Origin: Lihuaxuella thermophila
GTDB taxonomy: Bacteria > Bacillota > Bacilli > Thermoactinomycetales > Thermoactinomycetaceae
Assembly: GCF_900110165.1 (NCBI RefSeq)
Contig: NZ_FOCQ01000006.1
Coordinates: forward strand, 1-64,000
Reading direction: 5' to 3'
Length of the DNA: 64,000 nt
The notes under the pieces are model-generated. The model worked only from the letters and a program-made list of their open reading frames with translations. It ran no database searches and had not been told where the DNA came from. Each line of letters opens with the position of its first letter. Position 1 is the first letter of the stretch. Positions 1 through 10,513 of the stretch are shown piece after piece. The translations under genes were made by a program, and so were the position numbers.

Positions 1-300
1 TATACACCCAATAACCGGACCTTCGAGATTGCCGCCTGCCGTTCTTTCCAACTGGCCACCTGGCGCAGGGATTTAAACAAGTTATATGTTCCGGAACAGG
101 AGATTGCCACTTACCGCACGTTAAAAGAGCTGAGGGAAAAAATTCGTTATTATTTGAAGCATGACGACGAAAGGGAAGAGATGACGGACCGTGCCTATCA
201 GCGGACGTTAAGAGATCATACTTATTATGTTCGCCTCCGGGATCTGCTCGATTTGTTGCAGAATCACCCTCTGCTCAAAAGAAAGCGGGAGGTTGTTTAG
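1..300 (+). CDS. CgeB/YkvP-like glycosyltransferase, C-terminal end (partial)
   Basis: The window opens inside a gene; 99 codons in frame 1 run to the TAG at 298-300. The residues NRTFEIAACRSFQL near the start match the conserved Phe-Glu-x2-Ala-Cys segment near the C-terminus of spore protein YkvP/CgeB-type glycosyltransferases (a GT-B-like sugar-binding loop). The rest is a charged helical tail ending in KRKREVV. In this family the enzymes transfer sugars to spore-surface material, which would fit the later glycan region, but the N-terminal half lies outside the window. A second member of the family is at 27158-28090. Confidence 0.75.
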   Translation, partial: YTPNNRTFEIAACRSFQLATWRRDLNKLYVPEQEIATYRTLKELREKIRYYLKHDDEREEMTDRAYQRTLRDHTYYVRLRDLLDLLQNHPLLKRKREVV

Positions 301-317
301 ATTTGCGTAAGAGAAAA

Positions 318-355
318 AAGGGATCCCGGCCGAAACGCACGGCTGGAGATCCCTT
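318..355. terminator. Bidirectional rho-independent terminator
   Basis: A long hairpin, AAGGGATC at 318-325 pairing with GATCCCTT at 348-355, continues inward through CCGGCCG/CGGCTGG with one bulged A. A-rich sequence lies on the left and T-rich sequence on the right, so it can end both the plus-strand glycosyltransferase and the convergent acyl-CoA ligase. Confidence 0.85.
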
Positions 356-362
356 CGCTTCT

Positions 363-1937
363 TTAGTTCACCTGTTTGACTTGATCCTTCCAATAAGGTT
401 CGCGCAACTGCCTTTTTAAGATTTTACCCGCTCCGTTTTTAGGCAATTGGGCGACAAAATCAACACTTTTCGGCACCTTAAAATGGGCCAGACGCCCACG
501 GCAATAATCGATCAGTTTCTGTTCGTCCAAAGAGCTGCCGCTTTTTTTGACGACTACCGCTTTGACCGCTTCTCCCCATACCGGATCAGGAACTGCGATC
601 ACCGCTGCCTCCAAGATGCCGGGATGTGTGTAGAGCACTTGTTCCACTTCTACCGAATAGACATTTTCTCCACCAGTGATGATCATATCTTTTTTGCGGT
701 CGACCACATAGATATAATTTTCAGCATCCCTGTACGCCAAATCCCCCGTATAATACCAACCGTTTCTCAGCACGCGGGCCGTCTCTTCCGGTTGTTTCCA
801 ATATCCCTTCATCACGTTGGGGCCACGGACGATGATCTCCCCCACTTCCCCCGGCTCCGTTTCCCTTCCTTGCGCGTCGATGATTTTCACTTCGACCCCG
901 ACAATCGCTTGTCCGCAGGAAAGAAGCCTCCTCTCCTCTTCTTTCGTCCCCCCGGTCACATGGTCTTTGCCAAGCAGCATCGTCACCAGCGGAGAGGCTT
1001 CTGTCATGCCGTATCCTTGGACAAATTCCACATGCGGCAGCTTGGCTTTCGCCTTTTTGAGGACTTCGACCGGCATGGGAGAGGCTCCGTATAGGATTTT
1101 CCTGATCGAACTTACATCATAATCGCCAAAGGCCGGCTCATTCACCAGCATATTGATCATGGTCGGGACCAGGAGCATGGTATTGGGTTTCTTTTCCGCC
1201 ACCCATTTTAATAATGTTTGAGGTTGAAAGGTCCGGATATGGTGGTGGGTTCCGCCAACCATGGTCACCGCATAGGTAGAAGCGCCGTCTGCGACATGGA
1301 ACATGGGTGCCGCATGCAGATAGCACGTCTCGGGATGATACTGAAGCATAATGGCCGCATGGTAAGCATTGCTCACCAGATTGGCATGGGTGAGCATCAC
1401 TCCTTTGGAACGGCCGGTCGTCCCCCCTGTATAATAGAGCCCGGCCACATCATCCGGACTGAGGTCGTCATACGAGAGCGGCTGAGACTCTTCCCCCCGG
1501 ATCCATTCTTCGTAAAATCCGATATAACCCGGCAGGTCTTCTTTTTGCTTTTCCGTTAAAACAAAAGTTTGCAGTGAAAGAACTTGTCTTGCAATTTGAT
1601 GAATCCAATCCGTAAACTCCCGATGGAAAAACAGCGCTTTGGGCTCTGAGTCTTTGAGGAGATCGATGATTTCAGACACGGACAAGCGGGTGTTCAGAGG
1701 AACGGCAATCGCGCCGATCGCGGTCACGGCGTAAAACAGCTCGAGATAGCGAAAGTCATTCAACAGAAGCAGAGCCACGCGGTCTCCTTTTGCAATTCCC
1801 CGCCGGACCAGCGCCTGCTTCAACCGGCTGACCCGGTCGGCAAAGTGACCATAGGTAAATGTTTCATCCCCATCCACCAACGCGGTCTTATTCGCATAAT
1901 TTTGGGCAGAGATGATTAAACCTTTAGTAAGAATCAA
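363..1937 (-). CDS. Acyl-CoA synthetase (AMP-dependent ligase)
   Basis: A 524-residue member of the ANL superfamily: it activates a carboxylic acid with ATP to an acyl-adenylate and transfers it to CoA. The family motifs are in order: the phosphate loop YYTGGTTGRSKG (about residues 167-178), YGMTEASP, the hinge GWYYTGDLAY, GGENVYSVEVE and the C-terminal catalytic lysine in PKNGAGKILKRQL. Length is normal for long-chain or medium-chain fatty acyl ligases. The start is TTG at 1937, set by GGGAGGTG about nine bases upstream; an ATG between them runs at once into a stop. Exact chain-length specificity cannot be read. A cre-like site lies upstream, consistent with carbon catabolite control of fatty-acid use. 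Confidence 0.93.
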   Translation of the reverse strand: MILTKGLIISAQNYANKTALVDGDETFTYGHFADRVSRLKQALVRRGIAKGDRVALLLLNDFRYLELFYAVTAIGAIAVPLNTRLSVSEIIDLLKDSEPKALFFHREFTDWIHQIARQVLSLQTFVLTEKQKEDLPGYIGFYEEWIRGEESQPLSYDDLSPDDVAGLYYTGGTTGRSKGVMLTHANLVSNAYHAAIMLQYHPETCYLHAAPMFHVADGASTYAVTMVGGTHHHIRTFQPQTLLKWVAEKKPNTMLLVPTMINMLVNEPAFGDYDVSSIRKILYGASPMPVEVLKKAKAKLPHVEFVQGYGMTEASPLVTMLLGKDHVTGGTKEEERRLLSCGQAIVGVEVKIIDAQGRETEPGEVGEIIVRGPNVMKGYWKQPEETARVLRNGWYYTGDLAYRDAENYIYVVDRKKDMIITGGENVYSVEVEQVLYTHPGILEAAVIAVPDPVWGEAVKAVVVKKSGSSLDEQKLIDYCRGRLAHFKVPKSVDFVAQLPKNGAGKILKRQLREPYWKDQVKQVN

Positions 1938-2050
1938 CTACCCATGCACCTCCCACCAAGATGTATAAGCCTTCTCTTCTTAGTTATAGCATAATTTTCT
2001 GATTTATTGGACGTTTATTTAGTCGGGCTTCAATTTTTTTATAGCAAAAA

Positions 2051-2066
2051 ATGAGAACGCTTACAG
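2051..2066. promoter_or_regulatory. cre-like site (CcpA) between divergent genes
   Basis: ATGAGAACGCTTACAG fits the catabolite-responsive element consensus TGNAARCGNWWWCA with one mismatch (G for A at the fifth base of the match). It sits between the divergent acyl-CoA ligase and the 82-residue gene. CcpA repression of fatty-acid degradation genes is known in Bacillus; the assignment here rests only on the sequence match. Confidence 0.45.
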
Positions 2067-2142
2067 TCGACAAGTGGATGGCCGGGTAGTAAAATAAATT
2101 TGAAAAGTTCTAATTTAATGTCGAGTTGGGAGGGAATGGAAA

Positions 2143-2391
2143 ATGGTTACTTGCAAAATTCATTTCATCGGCGGTGAGCAATTAAATCTTGTCGGCGAGA
2201 CAGCTGAGTTCGTTTATAATAAGCTCAAATTGGAAACCCATGTTCCCGGACGGCTGTTTATTCTGATGGAAAACAAAAAAGAATTGGTGATTTTCACTGA
2301 TAAGGTAACTTATGTGGAGAAGAAGGTACTCCCCGACGAAGCGGTTGATGAACTGCGAAAATCAACGAACCAAGAGATCTATCATGTTTAA
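2143..2391 (+). CDS. Small protein of unknown function (82 aa)
   Basis: An 82-residue ORF with a good ribosome binding site (GGGAGGG, nine bases before the ATG). The product has no signal peptide or membrane segment and looks like an alternating beta/charged small domain (FILMENKKELVIFTDKVTYV in the middle), ending in a charged helix. I do not recognise the family. It is divergent from the acyl-CoA ligase, shares the intergenic region with the cre-like site, and is followed convergently by gltD. Coding likelihood rests on the ribosome binding site and the clean frame in an otherwise empty stretch. Confidence 0.7.
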   Translation: MVTCKIHFIGGEQLNLVGETAEFVYNKLKLETHVPGRLFILMENKKELVIFTDKVTYVEKKVLPDEAVDELRKSTNQEIYHV

Positions 2392-2453
2392 TCCACTCAT
2401 CCGGTCATGTGGCGCATCTCCCTTGTGATTGCACTGAATGAGAGAAGAAAAAA

Positions 2454-2478
2454 GCCCTTTGGACTCCGGCCAAAGGAC
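2454..2478 (-). terminator. Terminator of the gltB-gltD operon
   Basis: On the minus strand TCCTTTGG pairs with CCAAAGGG around a short loop, then a run of T follows. It lies about 20 bases after the gltD stop and also faces the small plus-strand gene. Confidence 0.75.
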
Positions 2479-2500
2479 TTGATTGGTTGAGCTTTTTTAA

Positions 2501-3982
2501 TTAAGGCAGATTCGTATAACCCATTAAATACTGATCGCACTCGCGGGCCGCCTCACGTCCCTCATGGATGGCCCAGACAATCAGACTCTGGCCTCTGCGC
2601 ATATCACCGGCGGCAAAAACCCCTTCGAGATTGGTAGCGTATTTTCCGTACTCCGCTTTTACCTTGAGATTGACTTGTTCGAGCCCAAAGTGATCAAGTA
2701 AAGATTCTTCCGTACCGGCGAAGCCGATGGCGATCAGGACCAGCTGTGCCGGCCACACTTTTTCCGTGCCGGGAATTTCCCTGAAGGAAATGTTCCCGTC
2801 CTTATCGCGCACTTTTTCCATTTGGACCGTGTGCAATTCTTTCACATGCCCGTTTTCATCGCCCACTATTTTCTTGGTCATGATGGAATATTCACGGGGA
2901 TCCCGGCCAAATTTGGCCATCGCTTCCTTGTAGGCATAATCGAGCGTAAAAACATACGGATATTCCGGCCACGGATTATCGGCGCTTCGTTCATCGGGCA
3001 ATCTCGGGTGCTTCCCGAATTGCACCAGACTGCGGCATTTTTGCCGCAATGCAGTGGCGATACAGTCTGCTCCGGTATCTCCGCCCCCGATCACAATCAC
3101 ATCTTTTCCTTCTGCGGAGATGAACTTGCCGTCCCGGAACTTGGAGTCCAGCAGGCTTTTGGTTGCCAGGGTCAGATATTCCATGGCAAAATGGACGCCT
3201 TTCAGCCCGCGGCCTTCGACATGAAGGTCGCGGTGTTTTTGCGCTCCCGCACAGAGAACAATCGCATCGAACTCCTCCCGCAGCTGCTTGAAGGTAATAT
3301 CCTTTCCGACCTCCGTATTGGTAACAAAAGTGATCCCTTCGGCTCTCAGCAGATTGACCCTGCGCTCTACCAGCTTTTTATCCAGCTTCATATTGGGAAT
3401 CCCGTAAGTGAGCAAACCGCCGACCCGGTCTGCCCGTTCAAAAACGGTCACCCAATGGCCCGCTTTATTCAATTGATCCGCGCAAGCGAGCCCGGCCGGT
3501 CCCGATCCCACCACAGCCACTTTTTTGCCCGTTCGGGTTTTGGGCGGTCGCGGGACGATCCACCCTTCGGCGAAGCCTTTGTCAATGATCGCCTGTTCAA
3601 TGGTTTTAATGGCGACCGCCGGATCGTGGATCGCTACGGTACAGGAGCCCTCACAGGGGGCGGGACAGACGCGGCCGGTGAATTCGGGAAAATTGTTGGT
3701 GCTGAGCAGGCGGTCCAGTGCCTCTTTCCAGCGGCCCCGATACACGAGGTCATTCCACTCGGGTATCAGGTTATATAACGGGCATCCGGAAGCCATTCCG
3801 TTTAACTCAATCCCTGTATGGCAGAAGGGAGTGCCGCAATCCATGCAGCGGGCTCCCTGTTTTCTCAGTTTCTCTTCCGGAAACGGCAAATAATGTTCTT
3901 CCCAATCCTGCAGGCGGGCCAGCGGGTCTCGTTCTTTTGGCACTTCTCGTTTGTATTCAATAAAACCGGTCGCTTTCCCCAT
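2501..3982 (-). CDS. gltD: Glutamate synthase small subunit
   Basis: A 493-residue NADPH-dependent glutamate synthase beta subunit (named gltB in Bacillus subtilis). It takes electrons from NADPH through FAD and passes them through iron-sulfur clusters to the large subunit. The N-terminal cysteine cluster ([13 protein letters not shown], then GCPLYN and CPAPCEGSC) and the FAD Rossmann motif [13 protein letters not shown] near residue 155 are present, then a second nucleotide motif [11 protein letters not shown] and the C-terminal [14 protein letters not shown]. The start is set at the ATG at 3982, eight bases after GGAGGGGAG; the frame is open further upstream but that part overlaps the end of gltB. 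The gap to gltB is 13 bases. Confidence 0.96.
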   Translation of the reverse strand: MGKATGFIEYKREVPKERDPLARLQDWEEHYLPFPEEKLRKQGARCMDCGTPFCHTGIELNGMASGCPLYNLIPEWNDLVYRGRWKEALDRLLSTNNFPEFTGRVCPAPCEGSCTVAIHDPAVAIKTIEQAIIDKGFAEGWIVPRPPKTRTGKKVAVVGSGPAGLACADQLNKAGHWVTVFERADRVGGLLTYGIPNMKLDKKLVERRVNLLRAEGITFVTNTEVGKDITFKQLREEFDAIVLCAGAQKHRDLHVEGRGLKGVHFAMEYLTLATKSLLDSKFRDGKFISAEGKDVIVIGGGDTGADCIATALRQKCRSLVQFGKHPRLPDERSADNPWPEYPYVFTLDYAYKEAMAKFGRDPREYSIMTKKIVGDENGHVKELHTVQMEKVRDKDGNISFREIPGTEKVWPAQLVLIAIGFAGTEESLLDHFGLEQVNLKVKAEYGKYATNLEGVFAAGDMRRGQSLIVWAIHEGREAARECDQYLMGYTNLP

Positions 3983-3995
3983 AAACTCCCCTCCT

Positions 3996-6900
3996 CTACT
4001 GAACAAGAACCGGCTCGGGAACTTCGGTTTGGTTTGTCTTTCCGCCCCGTTTTTCCCGGCTCTTTTCAAATGCGGCAAGTACCGCTTGCTGACGATCCAG
4101 TCCGGATTCTTCCATCTGACCGATCAATTCCAGCATCCGTTTATAATCATCCGGAATCACTTTCACAAATTTGGTGACCGTTTCATCCCAGTGATCCAGC
4201 AATCTTTGTGCATGCCGGCTTCCGGTATACCGAACATGATTCCGCACGAGGCGTTTGACCTCTTCGATCTCTTCCCGGTCGTCCAATGTTTCCAGCAACA
4301 CCATTTCATTATTGTACAGCCCGACAAATTTCTCGATCTCTTCCACCAGCACATATGCAATCCCGCCGGACATGCCCGCCGCAAAGTTTTTGCCGACCGG
4401 ACCGAGAATCACCACACGTCCGCCGGTCATGTACTCACATCCGTGATCTCCCACTCCCTCAACGACGGCGGTGACGCCGCTGTTGCGGACACAGAAACGT
4501 TCACCGGCCATGCCGCGAATGTAAGCCTCACCCGCAGTTGCGCCGTAGAAAGCTACGTTTCCGATGATGATGTTTTCTTCCGGTGCAAAGGTGGATGACT
4601 TCGGCGGATAAACGGCAATCTTCCCTCCGGAAAGCCCTTTTCCGACGTAATCGTTCGCATCCCCCTCAAGGGTCAGGGTGATCCCTTTCGGAACAAACGC
4701 ACCGAAACTTTGGCCGGCAGAGCCTTTGAAATGAAGGCGAATCGTATCTTCGGGCAATCCTTCCGCTCCGTATCGGCGGGTAACCTCGCTTCCCAAAATC
4801 GTGCCCACCACGCGATTGACGTTGCTGATCGGCAGCGTCGCTTCCACCGGCTGTTTGGAGTCGAGCGCAGGCTGGCAGAGCTTTAAAATCTCCCGGCGAT
4901 CCAGCGATTCATCCAGCTTGTGATTTTGCGGCCGGCTGTAGAACCTGCCCACATCATCCGGTACATCCGGCTGATAGAGAAGCGCGGACAGATCCAAATA
5001 TTTCGCTTTCCAGTGCGATTTGGCCCGTTCGCTGACCGTCAGCACATCCGTCCTCCCGATCATTTCCTCCATGGTGCGGAAACCTAATTGCGCCATAATC
5101 TCCCGCACTTCTTGGGCCACAAATCTCATGTAATGAACGACATGTTCGGGATCGCCCATAAACTTCCTGCGCAGCTCCGGATTTTGCGTGGCGACGCCGA
5201 CCGGACACGTATCCAGATGGCAGGCGCGCATCATCACGCAGCCGAGAACGACCAGAGGCGCGGTAGAAAACCCGTATTCTTCAGCACCCAGCAGGGCGGC
5301 CATCACCACATCCCGACCGGTCATCATTTTACCGTCTGTTTCCAGCACAACCCGGTCGCGCAATTGATTGAGGACAAGCGTCTGATGGGTTTCGGCCAGA
5401 CCGAGCTCCCACGGAAGTCCGGCATGCTTGATGCTGGTTCGCGGCGAGGCTCCGGTTCCGCCTTCATAGCCGCTGATCACGATCACATCGGCCAGCCCCT
5501 TGGCCACTCCGGCGGCGATCGTTCCCACACCGGCTTTGGCCACCAATTTCACGCTGATTCTCGCTTTCGGATTGGCATTTTTCAAGTCATGAATCAATTG
5601 GGCCAGATCTTCAATTGAATAGATATCATGGTGCGGCGGCGGTGAAATCAATCCGACCCCGGGGGTGGAACCCCGCACTTCCGCGATCCACGGATATACT
5701 TTGTTTCCGGGCAATTGCCCCCCTTCACCCGGTTTCGCCCCTTGCGCCATCTTGATCTGTATTTCATCCGCATTCAGCAAATAGTGACTGGACACCCCAA
5801 ACCGTCCTGATGCCACCTGCTTGATGGCGCTGCGGCGCAAATCCCCGTTTTCATCCGGCTTATAGCGGCCCGGGTCTTCTCCTCCCTCTCCGCTGTTGCT
5901 TTTGCCGCCGAGACGGTTCATCGCAATCGCCAGCGCCTCATGTGCTTCCTGGCTGAGCGCACCATAGGACATCGCACCGGTTTTGAAGCGGCGAACGATC
6001 GAGTCGACCGACTCCACTTCTTCGATGGGCACCGGCTTCCGGCCGGTTTTGAAATCAAACAGGCTCCTTAGAAAAGCGATTTGTTCGTCATTCGCCATCT
6101 TTGAAAACTTTTTATACAGGTGATAGTCCCCTTTGCGGCAGGCCTGTTGAAGCGTATGGATCGTCTGGGGATTAAATGCATGGTACTCCCCGTTACGGCG
6201 CCATTGAAGCTCGCTGCCGGGCGGAAGGGTCTTTTCATCGTACTGGTGGTGATGGAAGGCTGTTTCATGGCGCATGAGCGTTTCTTTGGCAATGACCTCC
6301 AGGGTGATTCCGCCGATCTGCGAGGAGGTCCTGGCAAAATACCGCTCGATCACCCCGGAATCAATCCCGACCGCTTCGAAAATTTGCGCTCCGCGATAAC
6401 TTTGAATGGTGGAAATGCCCATTTTGGACATGACCTTCACGATTCCGTCCGTGGCCGTGCGAATAAATCTTTGCACGGCTTCTTCGTATGAATAGCCTGT
6501 TAAGGTGTTCTCTTTGATCATTTCTCTCAACGTTGCGAAAGCGAGGTAAGGATTGACGGCATCGGCACCGTAGCCGATCAGCATCGAAAACTGGTGCACA
6601 TCGCGTGGTTCCCCTGATTCGACAATTAAACTCACTTTGGTTCTCGTTCCCTGACGGACCAGATGATGATGCAGGCCGCTGACCGCCAAAAGCGCCGGAA
6701 TGGCCGCCCGGTCCCGGTTCACTCCGCGGTCTGACAGGATAAGAAGCGTATACCCTTCGGCAATCGCTTGATCAGCCGCGGCGAATAAATCGTCCAGGGC
6801 CTGTTGCAAATGGCGTTCTCCCGCTTCGGCAGGGAACAAGATGGACAGGGTTTTTGCTTTAAATTCCGGATAAGGGTTTCTGCGCAGCTTGGCACATTCG

Positions 6901-8600
6901 CGGTCCGAGATAACCGGGGTGGCCAACCGGATCCGGCGGCAACTCCTTGCATCCGGATGGAGCAGGTTTCCTTCCGCGCCGAGAACCGTCATGGTGGAAG
7001 TGACACAAGCTTCGCGAATCGCATCGATCGGCGGGTTGGTCACCTGGGCAAATGATTGCTTAAAATAGTTGTACAACAGCTGCGGCTTCTCGGAGAGCAC
7101 CGCCAGAGGCGTATCATTTCCCATTGAGCCGATCGGATCTTTTCCTTCCGTAACCATGGGCAGCAAATTTTTGTTCAATTCTTCATAGGTGTAACCAAAC
7201 GCTTTTTGCAGTTGAAAAACCGTATCTCCGTCCAGTTCGGACCGGACTTCTTGGTCCGGCAATTCCTCCAGGGTGAGCAAATGTTTGTTCAGCCAGTCCC
7301 GGTACGGATACTGGGTCGCCATCCGTTCTTTAATCTCTTCATCGGAAATGATGCGTCCTTCTTCCAGATCGACCAGCAACATCCGCCCCGGCCGGAGCCT
7401 GTCCTTATACACGATCTTTTCTGCCGGAACATCGATGACGCCCACTTCAGAAGCGAAAATGATCATATCATCCGCCGTCACATAATAACGGGCAGGGCGA
7501 AGTCCGTTTCTGTCCAGAATCGCGCCGATTTGCCTGCCGTCCGTAAACGAAATGGCCGTCGGTCCGTCCCATGGTTCCATTAAACAGCTGTGGTACTCAT
7601 AAAACGCTTTTTTCGGGTCTGTCATCTGTCCGTCCCGATCCCACGGCTCGGGAATCATCATCATGGCCGTGTGGGCAAGCGAGCGTCCGGACAACACAAA
7701 GAATTCAAAACAGTTGTCCAAAATGGCCGAGTCGCTTCCCTCCATGTCGATCACCGGCAATACCTTGTGAAGATCGTCGCCGAAAGCAGCCGATTCAAAC
7801 ATTTGTTCACGGGCCAACATCCAGTTGACATTGCCTCTTAATGTATTGATTTCTCCGTTATGAATCAGGTAACGGTTGGGATGAGCCCGCTCCCAGGTCG
7901 GAAAGGTGTTGGTGCTGAAGCGGGAATGGACGAGCGAAAAAGCGGATGTAAACGCCGGATCTTGCAAATCCAAATAAAAAGCATCCAGTTGTTCGGGAGT
8001 TACCAACCCTTTGTATACAATGGTGCGGCTCGACATGCTGGCGATATATAGATCGTCTCCGGCCGATTGTTCCATCTGTTTGCGAATCACATACAATTTG
8101 CGCTCAAAAGAGAGGGAGTCCGGCACATCATCACTGGCGGCAATAAATACTTGCCGGATAAACGGCTGGCTGGCTCTCGCCGCTTTGCCGATCTTGGCCG
8201 GGTCTGTGGGAACGGTGCGCCAGCCCAACAGCTTTTGCCCTTCTGCTTCAATGATGGCCTCCAGCTGTTTTTCATAAGCAGCCCGGCGAACCGGGTCCAT
8301 CGGCAAAAAGAGCATCCCCACCCCGTACTTGCCCGGGGAAGGCAGATCCGTTTCAAATTCTTTCCCCTTTTCAAAAAAATGGTGTGGTATTTGCACCATG
8401 ATTCCGGCCCCGTCACCGGTTTCCGGATCACTTCCCTGCCCGCCGCGATGCTCCATGCGACGAAGCATCTCAAGCCCTTTTTCCACGATCTCATGTGATT
8501 TTTTTCCTTTTATATTGGCGATAAAACCAATTCCGCAGGCATCATGCTCATAGGCTGGATCGTACAGACCTTGTTTTCCCGGCAATCCTTTATTTTCCAT
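3996..8600 (-). CDS. gltB: Glutamate synthase large subunit
   Basis: A 1,534-residue glutamate synthase alpha subunit (gltA in B. subtilis), making two glutamates from glutamine and 2-oxoglutarate. The class II amidotransferase domain begins after a propeptide, with nucleophile Cys22 in the motif DACGIGF. The central and FMN-binding synthase domains follow ([24 protein letters not shown]), then the 3Fe-4S cysteines in [15 protein letters not shown] around residue 1,130, and the C-terminal Gly-rich beta-helix domain ([23 protein letters not shown]). Length is normal. The start is the ATG at 8600 behind AAGGAG; about 19 further upstream codons are open but lack this site. It is divergent from gltC, its expected activator. 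Confidence 0.97.
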   Translation of the reverse strand: MENKGLPGKQGLYDPAYEHDACGIGFIANIKGKKSHEIVEKGLEMLRRMEHRGGQGSDPETGDGAGIMVQIPHHFFEKGKEFETDLPSPGKYGVGMLFLPMDPVRRAAYEKQLEAIIEAEGQKLLGWRTVPTDPAKIGKAARASQPFIRQVFIAASDDVPDSLSFERKLYVIRKQMEQSAGDDLYIASMSSRTIVYKGLVTPEQLDAFYLDLQDPAFTSAFSLVHSRFSTNTFPTWERAHPNRYLIHNGEINTLRGNVNWMLAREQMFESAAFGDDLHKVLPVIDMEGSDSAILDNCFEFFVLSGRSLAHTAMMMIPEPWDRDGQMTDPKKAFYEYHSCLMEPWDGPTAISFTDGRQIGAILDRNGLRPARYYVTADDMIIFASEVGVIDVPAEKIVYKDRLRPGRMLLVDLEEGRIISDEEIKERMATQYPYRDWLNKHLLTLEELPDQEVRSELDGDTVFQLQKAFGYTYEELNKNLLPMVTEGKDPIGSMGNDTPLAVLSEKPQLLYNYFKQSFAQVTNPPIDAIREACVTSTMTVLGAEGNLLHPDARSCRRIRLATPVISDRECAKLRRNPYPEFKAKTLSILFPAEAGERHLQQALDDLFAAADQAIAEGYTLLILSDRGVNRDRAAIPALLAVSGLHHHLVRQGTRTKVSLIVESGEPRDVHQFSMLIGYGADAVNPYLAFATLREMIKENTLTGYSYEEAVQRFIRTATDGIVKVMSKMGISTIQSYRGAQIFEAVGIDSGVIERYFARTSSQIGGITLEVIAKETLMRHETAFHHHQYDEKTLPPGSELQWRRNGEYHAFNPQTIHTLQQACRKGDYHLYKKFSKMANDEQIAFLRSLFDFKTGRKPVPIEEVESVDSIVRRFKTGAMSYGALSQEAHEALAIAMNRLGGKSNSGEGGEDPGRYKPDENGDLRRSAIKQVASGRFGVSSHYLLNADEIQIKMAQGAKPGEGGQLPGNKVYPWIAEVRGSTPGVGLISPPPHHDIYSIEDLAQLIHDLKNANPKARISVKLVAKAGVGTIAAGVAKGLADVIVISGYEGGTGASPRTSIKHAGLPWELGLAETHQTLVLNQLRDRVVLETDGKMMTGRDVVMAALLGAEEYGFSTAPLVVLGCVMMRACHLDTCPVGVATQNPELRRKFMGDPEHVVHYMRFVAQEVREIMAQLGFRTMEEMIGRTDVLTVSERAKSHWKAKYLDLSALLYQPDVPDDVGRFYSRPQNHKLDESLDRREILKLCQPALDSKQPVEATLPISNVNRVVGTILGSEVTRRYGAEGLPEDTIRLHFKGSAGQSFGAFVPKGITLTLEGDANDYVGKGLSGGKIAVYPPKSSTFAPEENIIIGNVAFYGATAGEAYIRGMAGERFCVRNSGVTAVVEGVGDHGCEYMTGGRVVILGPVGKNFAAGMSGGIAYVLVEEIEKFVGLYNNEMVLLETLDDREEIEEVKRLVRNHVRYTGSRHAQRLLDHWDETVTKFVKVIPDDYKRMLELIGQMEESGLDRQQAVLAAFEKSREKRGGKTNQTEVPEPVLVQ

Positions 8601-8743
8601 ACCCCACACTCCTTTATGTGAGACTCGGTGTTCCTGTATCATAAAAGCTAATAGCATTTATCCTCGCTTTTTAATGGATCGCGTTAATGCTTTACAGGAG
8701 CTGTCAAAAATTATTGTAGATTTTCTAACCAATAGTAACAATA

Positions 8744-8777
8744 TATAATTTGAATAAAAACCATCTCAAAATGAGAT
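8744..8777. promoter_or_regulatory. gltC/gltB intergenic control region with GltC-type box
   Basis: The 199-base divergent region holds a perfect dyad ATCTCAAAATGAGAT at 8763-8777, which has the T-N11-A form bound by LysR-type regulators. A TATAAT at 8744-8749 is a possible minus-10 box for gltC, and it lies just upstream of the dyad, so GltC bound there could repress its own gene while activating gltB. No strong consensus minus-35 is seen for gltB, as expected for an activator-dependent promoter. Confidence 0.6.
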
Positions 8778-8799
8778 GAATCCATTCGAGGAGTATGGT

Positions 8800-9705
8800 A
8801 TGGAACTGAGACAGATTCAATATTTCATTGAAGTGGCCAAACGGGAACATGTAACCGAAGCGGCTCATGCTTTACATGTGGCGCAATCTGCCGTGAGCCG
8901 GCAAATCGCGAATCTGGAGGCGGAGCTGGGGGTTCAGCTGTTTATCCGAGAGGGGCGCAATGTCCGTCTGACTCCGATCGGGAAAATTTTTTTGAAGCAT
9001 GCGCAAGCAGCGATCAAGGAGATTGACAAAGCCAAGCAGGAAATCGAGGAATTTTTGCATCCGGAAAAAGGGACGATTCGCATCGGTTTTCCCAGCAGTC
9101 TTGCGGCCCATATCCTGCCTACCGCCATTTCCGACTTTCGTGCCAGGTATCCCGATATCGGGTTTCAACTGCGGCAGGGTACGTTCAAAAACTTGATCGA
9201 AATGGTCATCAAGGGAGAAATTGACCTTGCCTTGATCGCTCCTGTTCCGACAAACGAGAAAGAGGTCAGAGGAGACATCTTTTTCTCTGAAAAAATCGTG
9301 GCTCTGTTGCCCATTCATCACCCGCTTGCCAACCAACCCTCCCTCTCTCTCTATCAATTGCGCGATGATCCGTTCGTCCTGTTCCCGCCCGGGTTCGTTC
9401 TGCACCATATTGTGGTGGATGCCTGCACGCAGATGGGATTTCAGCCGAAAGTCTCCTTTGAAGGGGAAGATATTGACGCCATCAAAGGATTGGTCGCGGC
9501 AGGTCTGGCCGTTACGCTCCTCCCGGAAATTACGCTCATCGACAGCGTGCCGCGAGCGACCGTCAAAATCCCGATCCATGAACCGGAAGTGACGCGCACA
9601 GTCGGAATCATCATTCCCAACAACCGGGAACTGGCCCCCTCGGAAAAACTGTTTTACCATTTTCTGAAGGAATTTTTTGCCGTACTCAATCGGTTTAATC
9701 AGTAA
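8800..9705 (+). CDS. gltC: LysR-family regulator GltC
   Basis: A 301-residue LysR-type transcriptional activator. The N-terminal winged helix (residues 1-60, MELRQIQYFIEVAKREHV, AAHALHVAQSAVSRQIANLE) closely follows B. subtilis GltC, and the effector domain (residues about 90-295) is intact. It is divergent from gltB, the classic arrangement in which GltC activates gltAB when 2-oxoglutarate is high and glutamate is low. The ATG at 8800 is preferred because GAGGAG lies about seven bases before it; an in-frame ATG eight codons upstream has no such site and overlaps the proposed operator. Confidence 0.93.
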   Translation: MELRQIQYFIEVAKREHVTEAAHALHVAQSAVSRQIANLEAELGVQLFIREGRNVRLTPIGKIFLKHAQAAIKEIDKAKQEIEEFLHPEKGTIRIGFPSSLAAHILPTAISDFRARYPDIGFQLRQGTFKNLIEMVIKGEIDLALIAPVPTNEKEVRGDIFFSEKIVALLPIHHPLANQPSLSLYQLRDDPFVLFPPGFVLHHIVVDACTQMGFQPKVSFEGEDIDAIKGLVAAGLAVTLLPEITLIDSVPRATVKIPIHEPEVTRTVGIIIPNNRELAPSEKLFYHFLKEFFAVLNRFNQ

Positions 9706-9724
9706 GTGGGCTGAGAAACAAAAA

Positions 9725-9745
9725 ACAGGTCGGCAAATGGCCTGT
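9725..9745 (-). terminator. Terminator of the TPR gene
   Basis: On the minus strand ACAGGCC pairs with GACCTGT (one G-T pair), followed by TTTTTTG. It lies 14 bases after the TPR gene stop and may also slow transcription leaving gltC. Confidence 0.7.
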
Positions 9746-9758
9746 AACCTCAGTCTCT

Positions 9759-10343
9759 TTAACATCGGTTTACCAGTTTTATGGCCTCTTCTGTGGACCG
9801 GATCAGCTCCGCGTCTCCTTTTGCCCTGCGCATCATCAGTGCCCGCTGAAGTTCGGACAGGGCTTCCTCCATTCTCCCCATTTCCATCAGGCATTTTCCC
9901 CTGTGCTGACAAATAAAATCACGGTACATGGAAAACTCATCCGACTCCGCCAGGGCTTCCGCCTCCGCAAAACAGCGGAGTCCCGTTTCATGCTGCCCGT
10001 GGTACTTGTACGCCTCGCCGAGCCGGATGAGAGAACGGATCACTCCCCCTTTCTCCCCTTTTGCCCGGGCGATCTCCAGCGCTTTTAGCAGATGCCTGAT
10101 CGCTCGTTCCGTCTCCCCCATGACCCGCCAGGCATTGCCCAGGTAACCATGTAAAAAAATAAGCACAGAAAAATCCCCCATCTCCAACGTTTTCGCCCGG
10201 GCAAGGAAAGCTTCGGCTTGGGTGATCGCATCTTTGAGCTTCTCTTCATCCCTTGGGATTTCACGCAAAAAATTCTTCGGCTCAAACCGGGTAAGCGAAG
10301 CCAGTGAAGGCAACTCCTTTTGTACGGTTGTCAGGCTGATCAT
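9759..10343 (-). CDS. Tetratricopeptide-repeat protein
   Basis: A 194-residue soluble protein made of helical TPR repeats, seen at about residues 65-100 (FLHGYLGNAWRVMGETERAI), 105-140 (RLGEAYKYHGQHETGL) and 145-180 (HRGKCLMEMGRMEEAL), each with the Gly/Ala/Tyr pattern of the family. Such repeats bind partner proteins. No HTH or enzyme domain is attached, so this could be a Rap-like or co-chaperone-like scaffold; the partner cannot be inferred. The ATG follows GAGAGGAAGAG. It is monocistronic, with its own terminator. Confidence 0.8.
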   Translation of the reverse strand: MISLTTVQKELPSLASLTRFEPKNFLREIPRDEEKLKDAITQAEAFLARAKTLEMGDFSVLIFLHGYLGNAWRVMGETERAIRHLLKALEIARAKGEKGGVIRSLIRLGEAYKYHGQHETGLRCFAEAEALAESDEFSMYRDFICQHRGKCLMEMGRMEEALSELQRALMMRRAKGDAELIRSTEEAIKLVNRC

Positions 10344-10513
10344 CCTGCTCTTCCTCTCTTATTAAATAAAAAGAAAAGTATATGCTCTTTTCCCGGCATT
10401 ACCCGAAAAACCTTCTATTAAAGAAACATTATTCTTTATCTTACATAAATTAACTTAGATAAAACTTTGTTCGTTCCATGCCATCACTCTGATGAGAAGG
10501 AGGTAGACGATGG

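Noticed and set aside
2822-3778. 318-codon plus-strand ORF inside gltD
   Set aside because: Antisense to a well-conserved gene; no ribosome binding site; composition reflects the complementary strand.
8872-9912. 346-codon minus-strand ORF over gltC
   Set aside because: Antisense shadow of the LysR gene.
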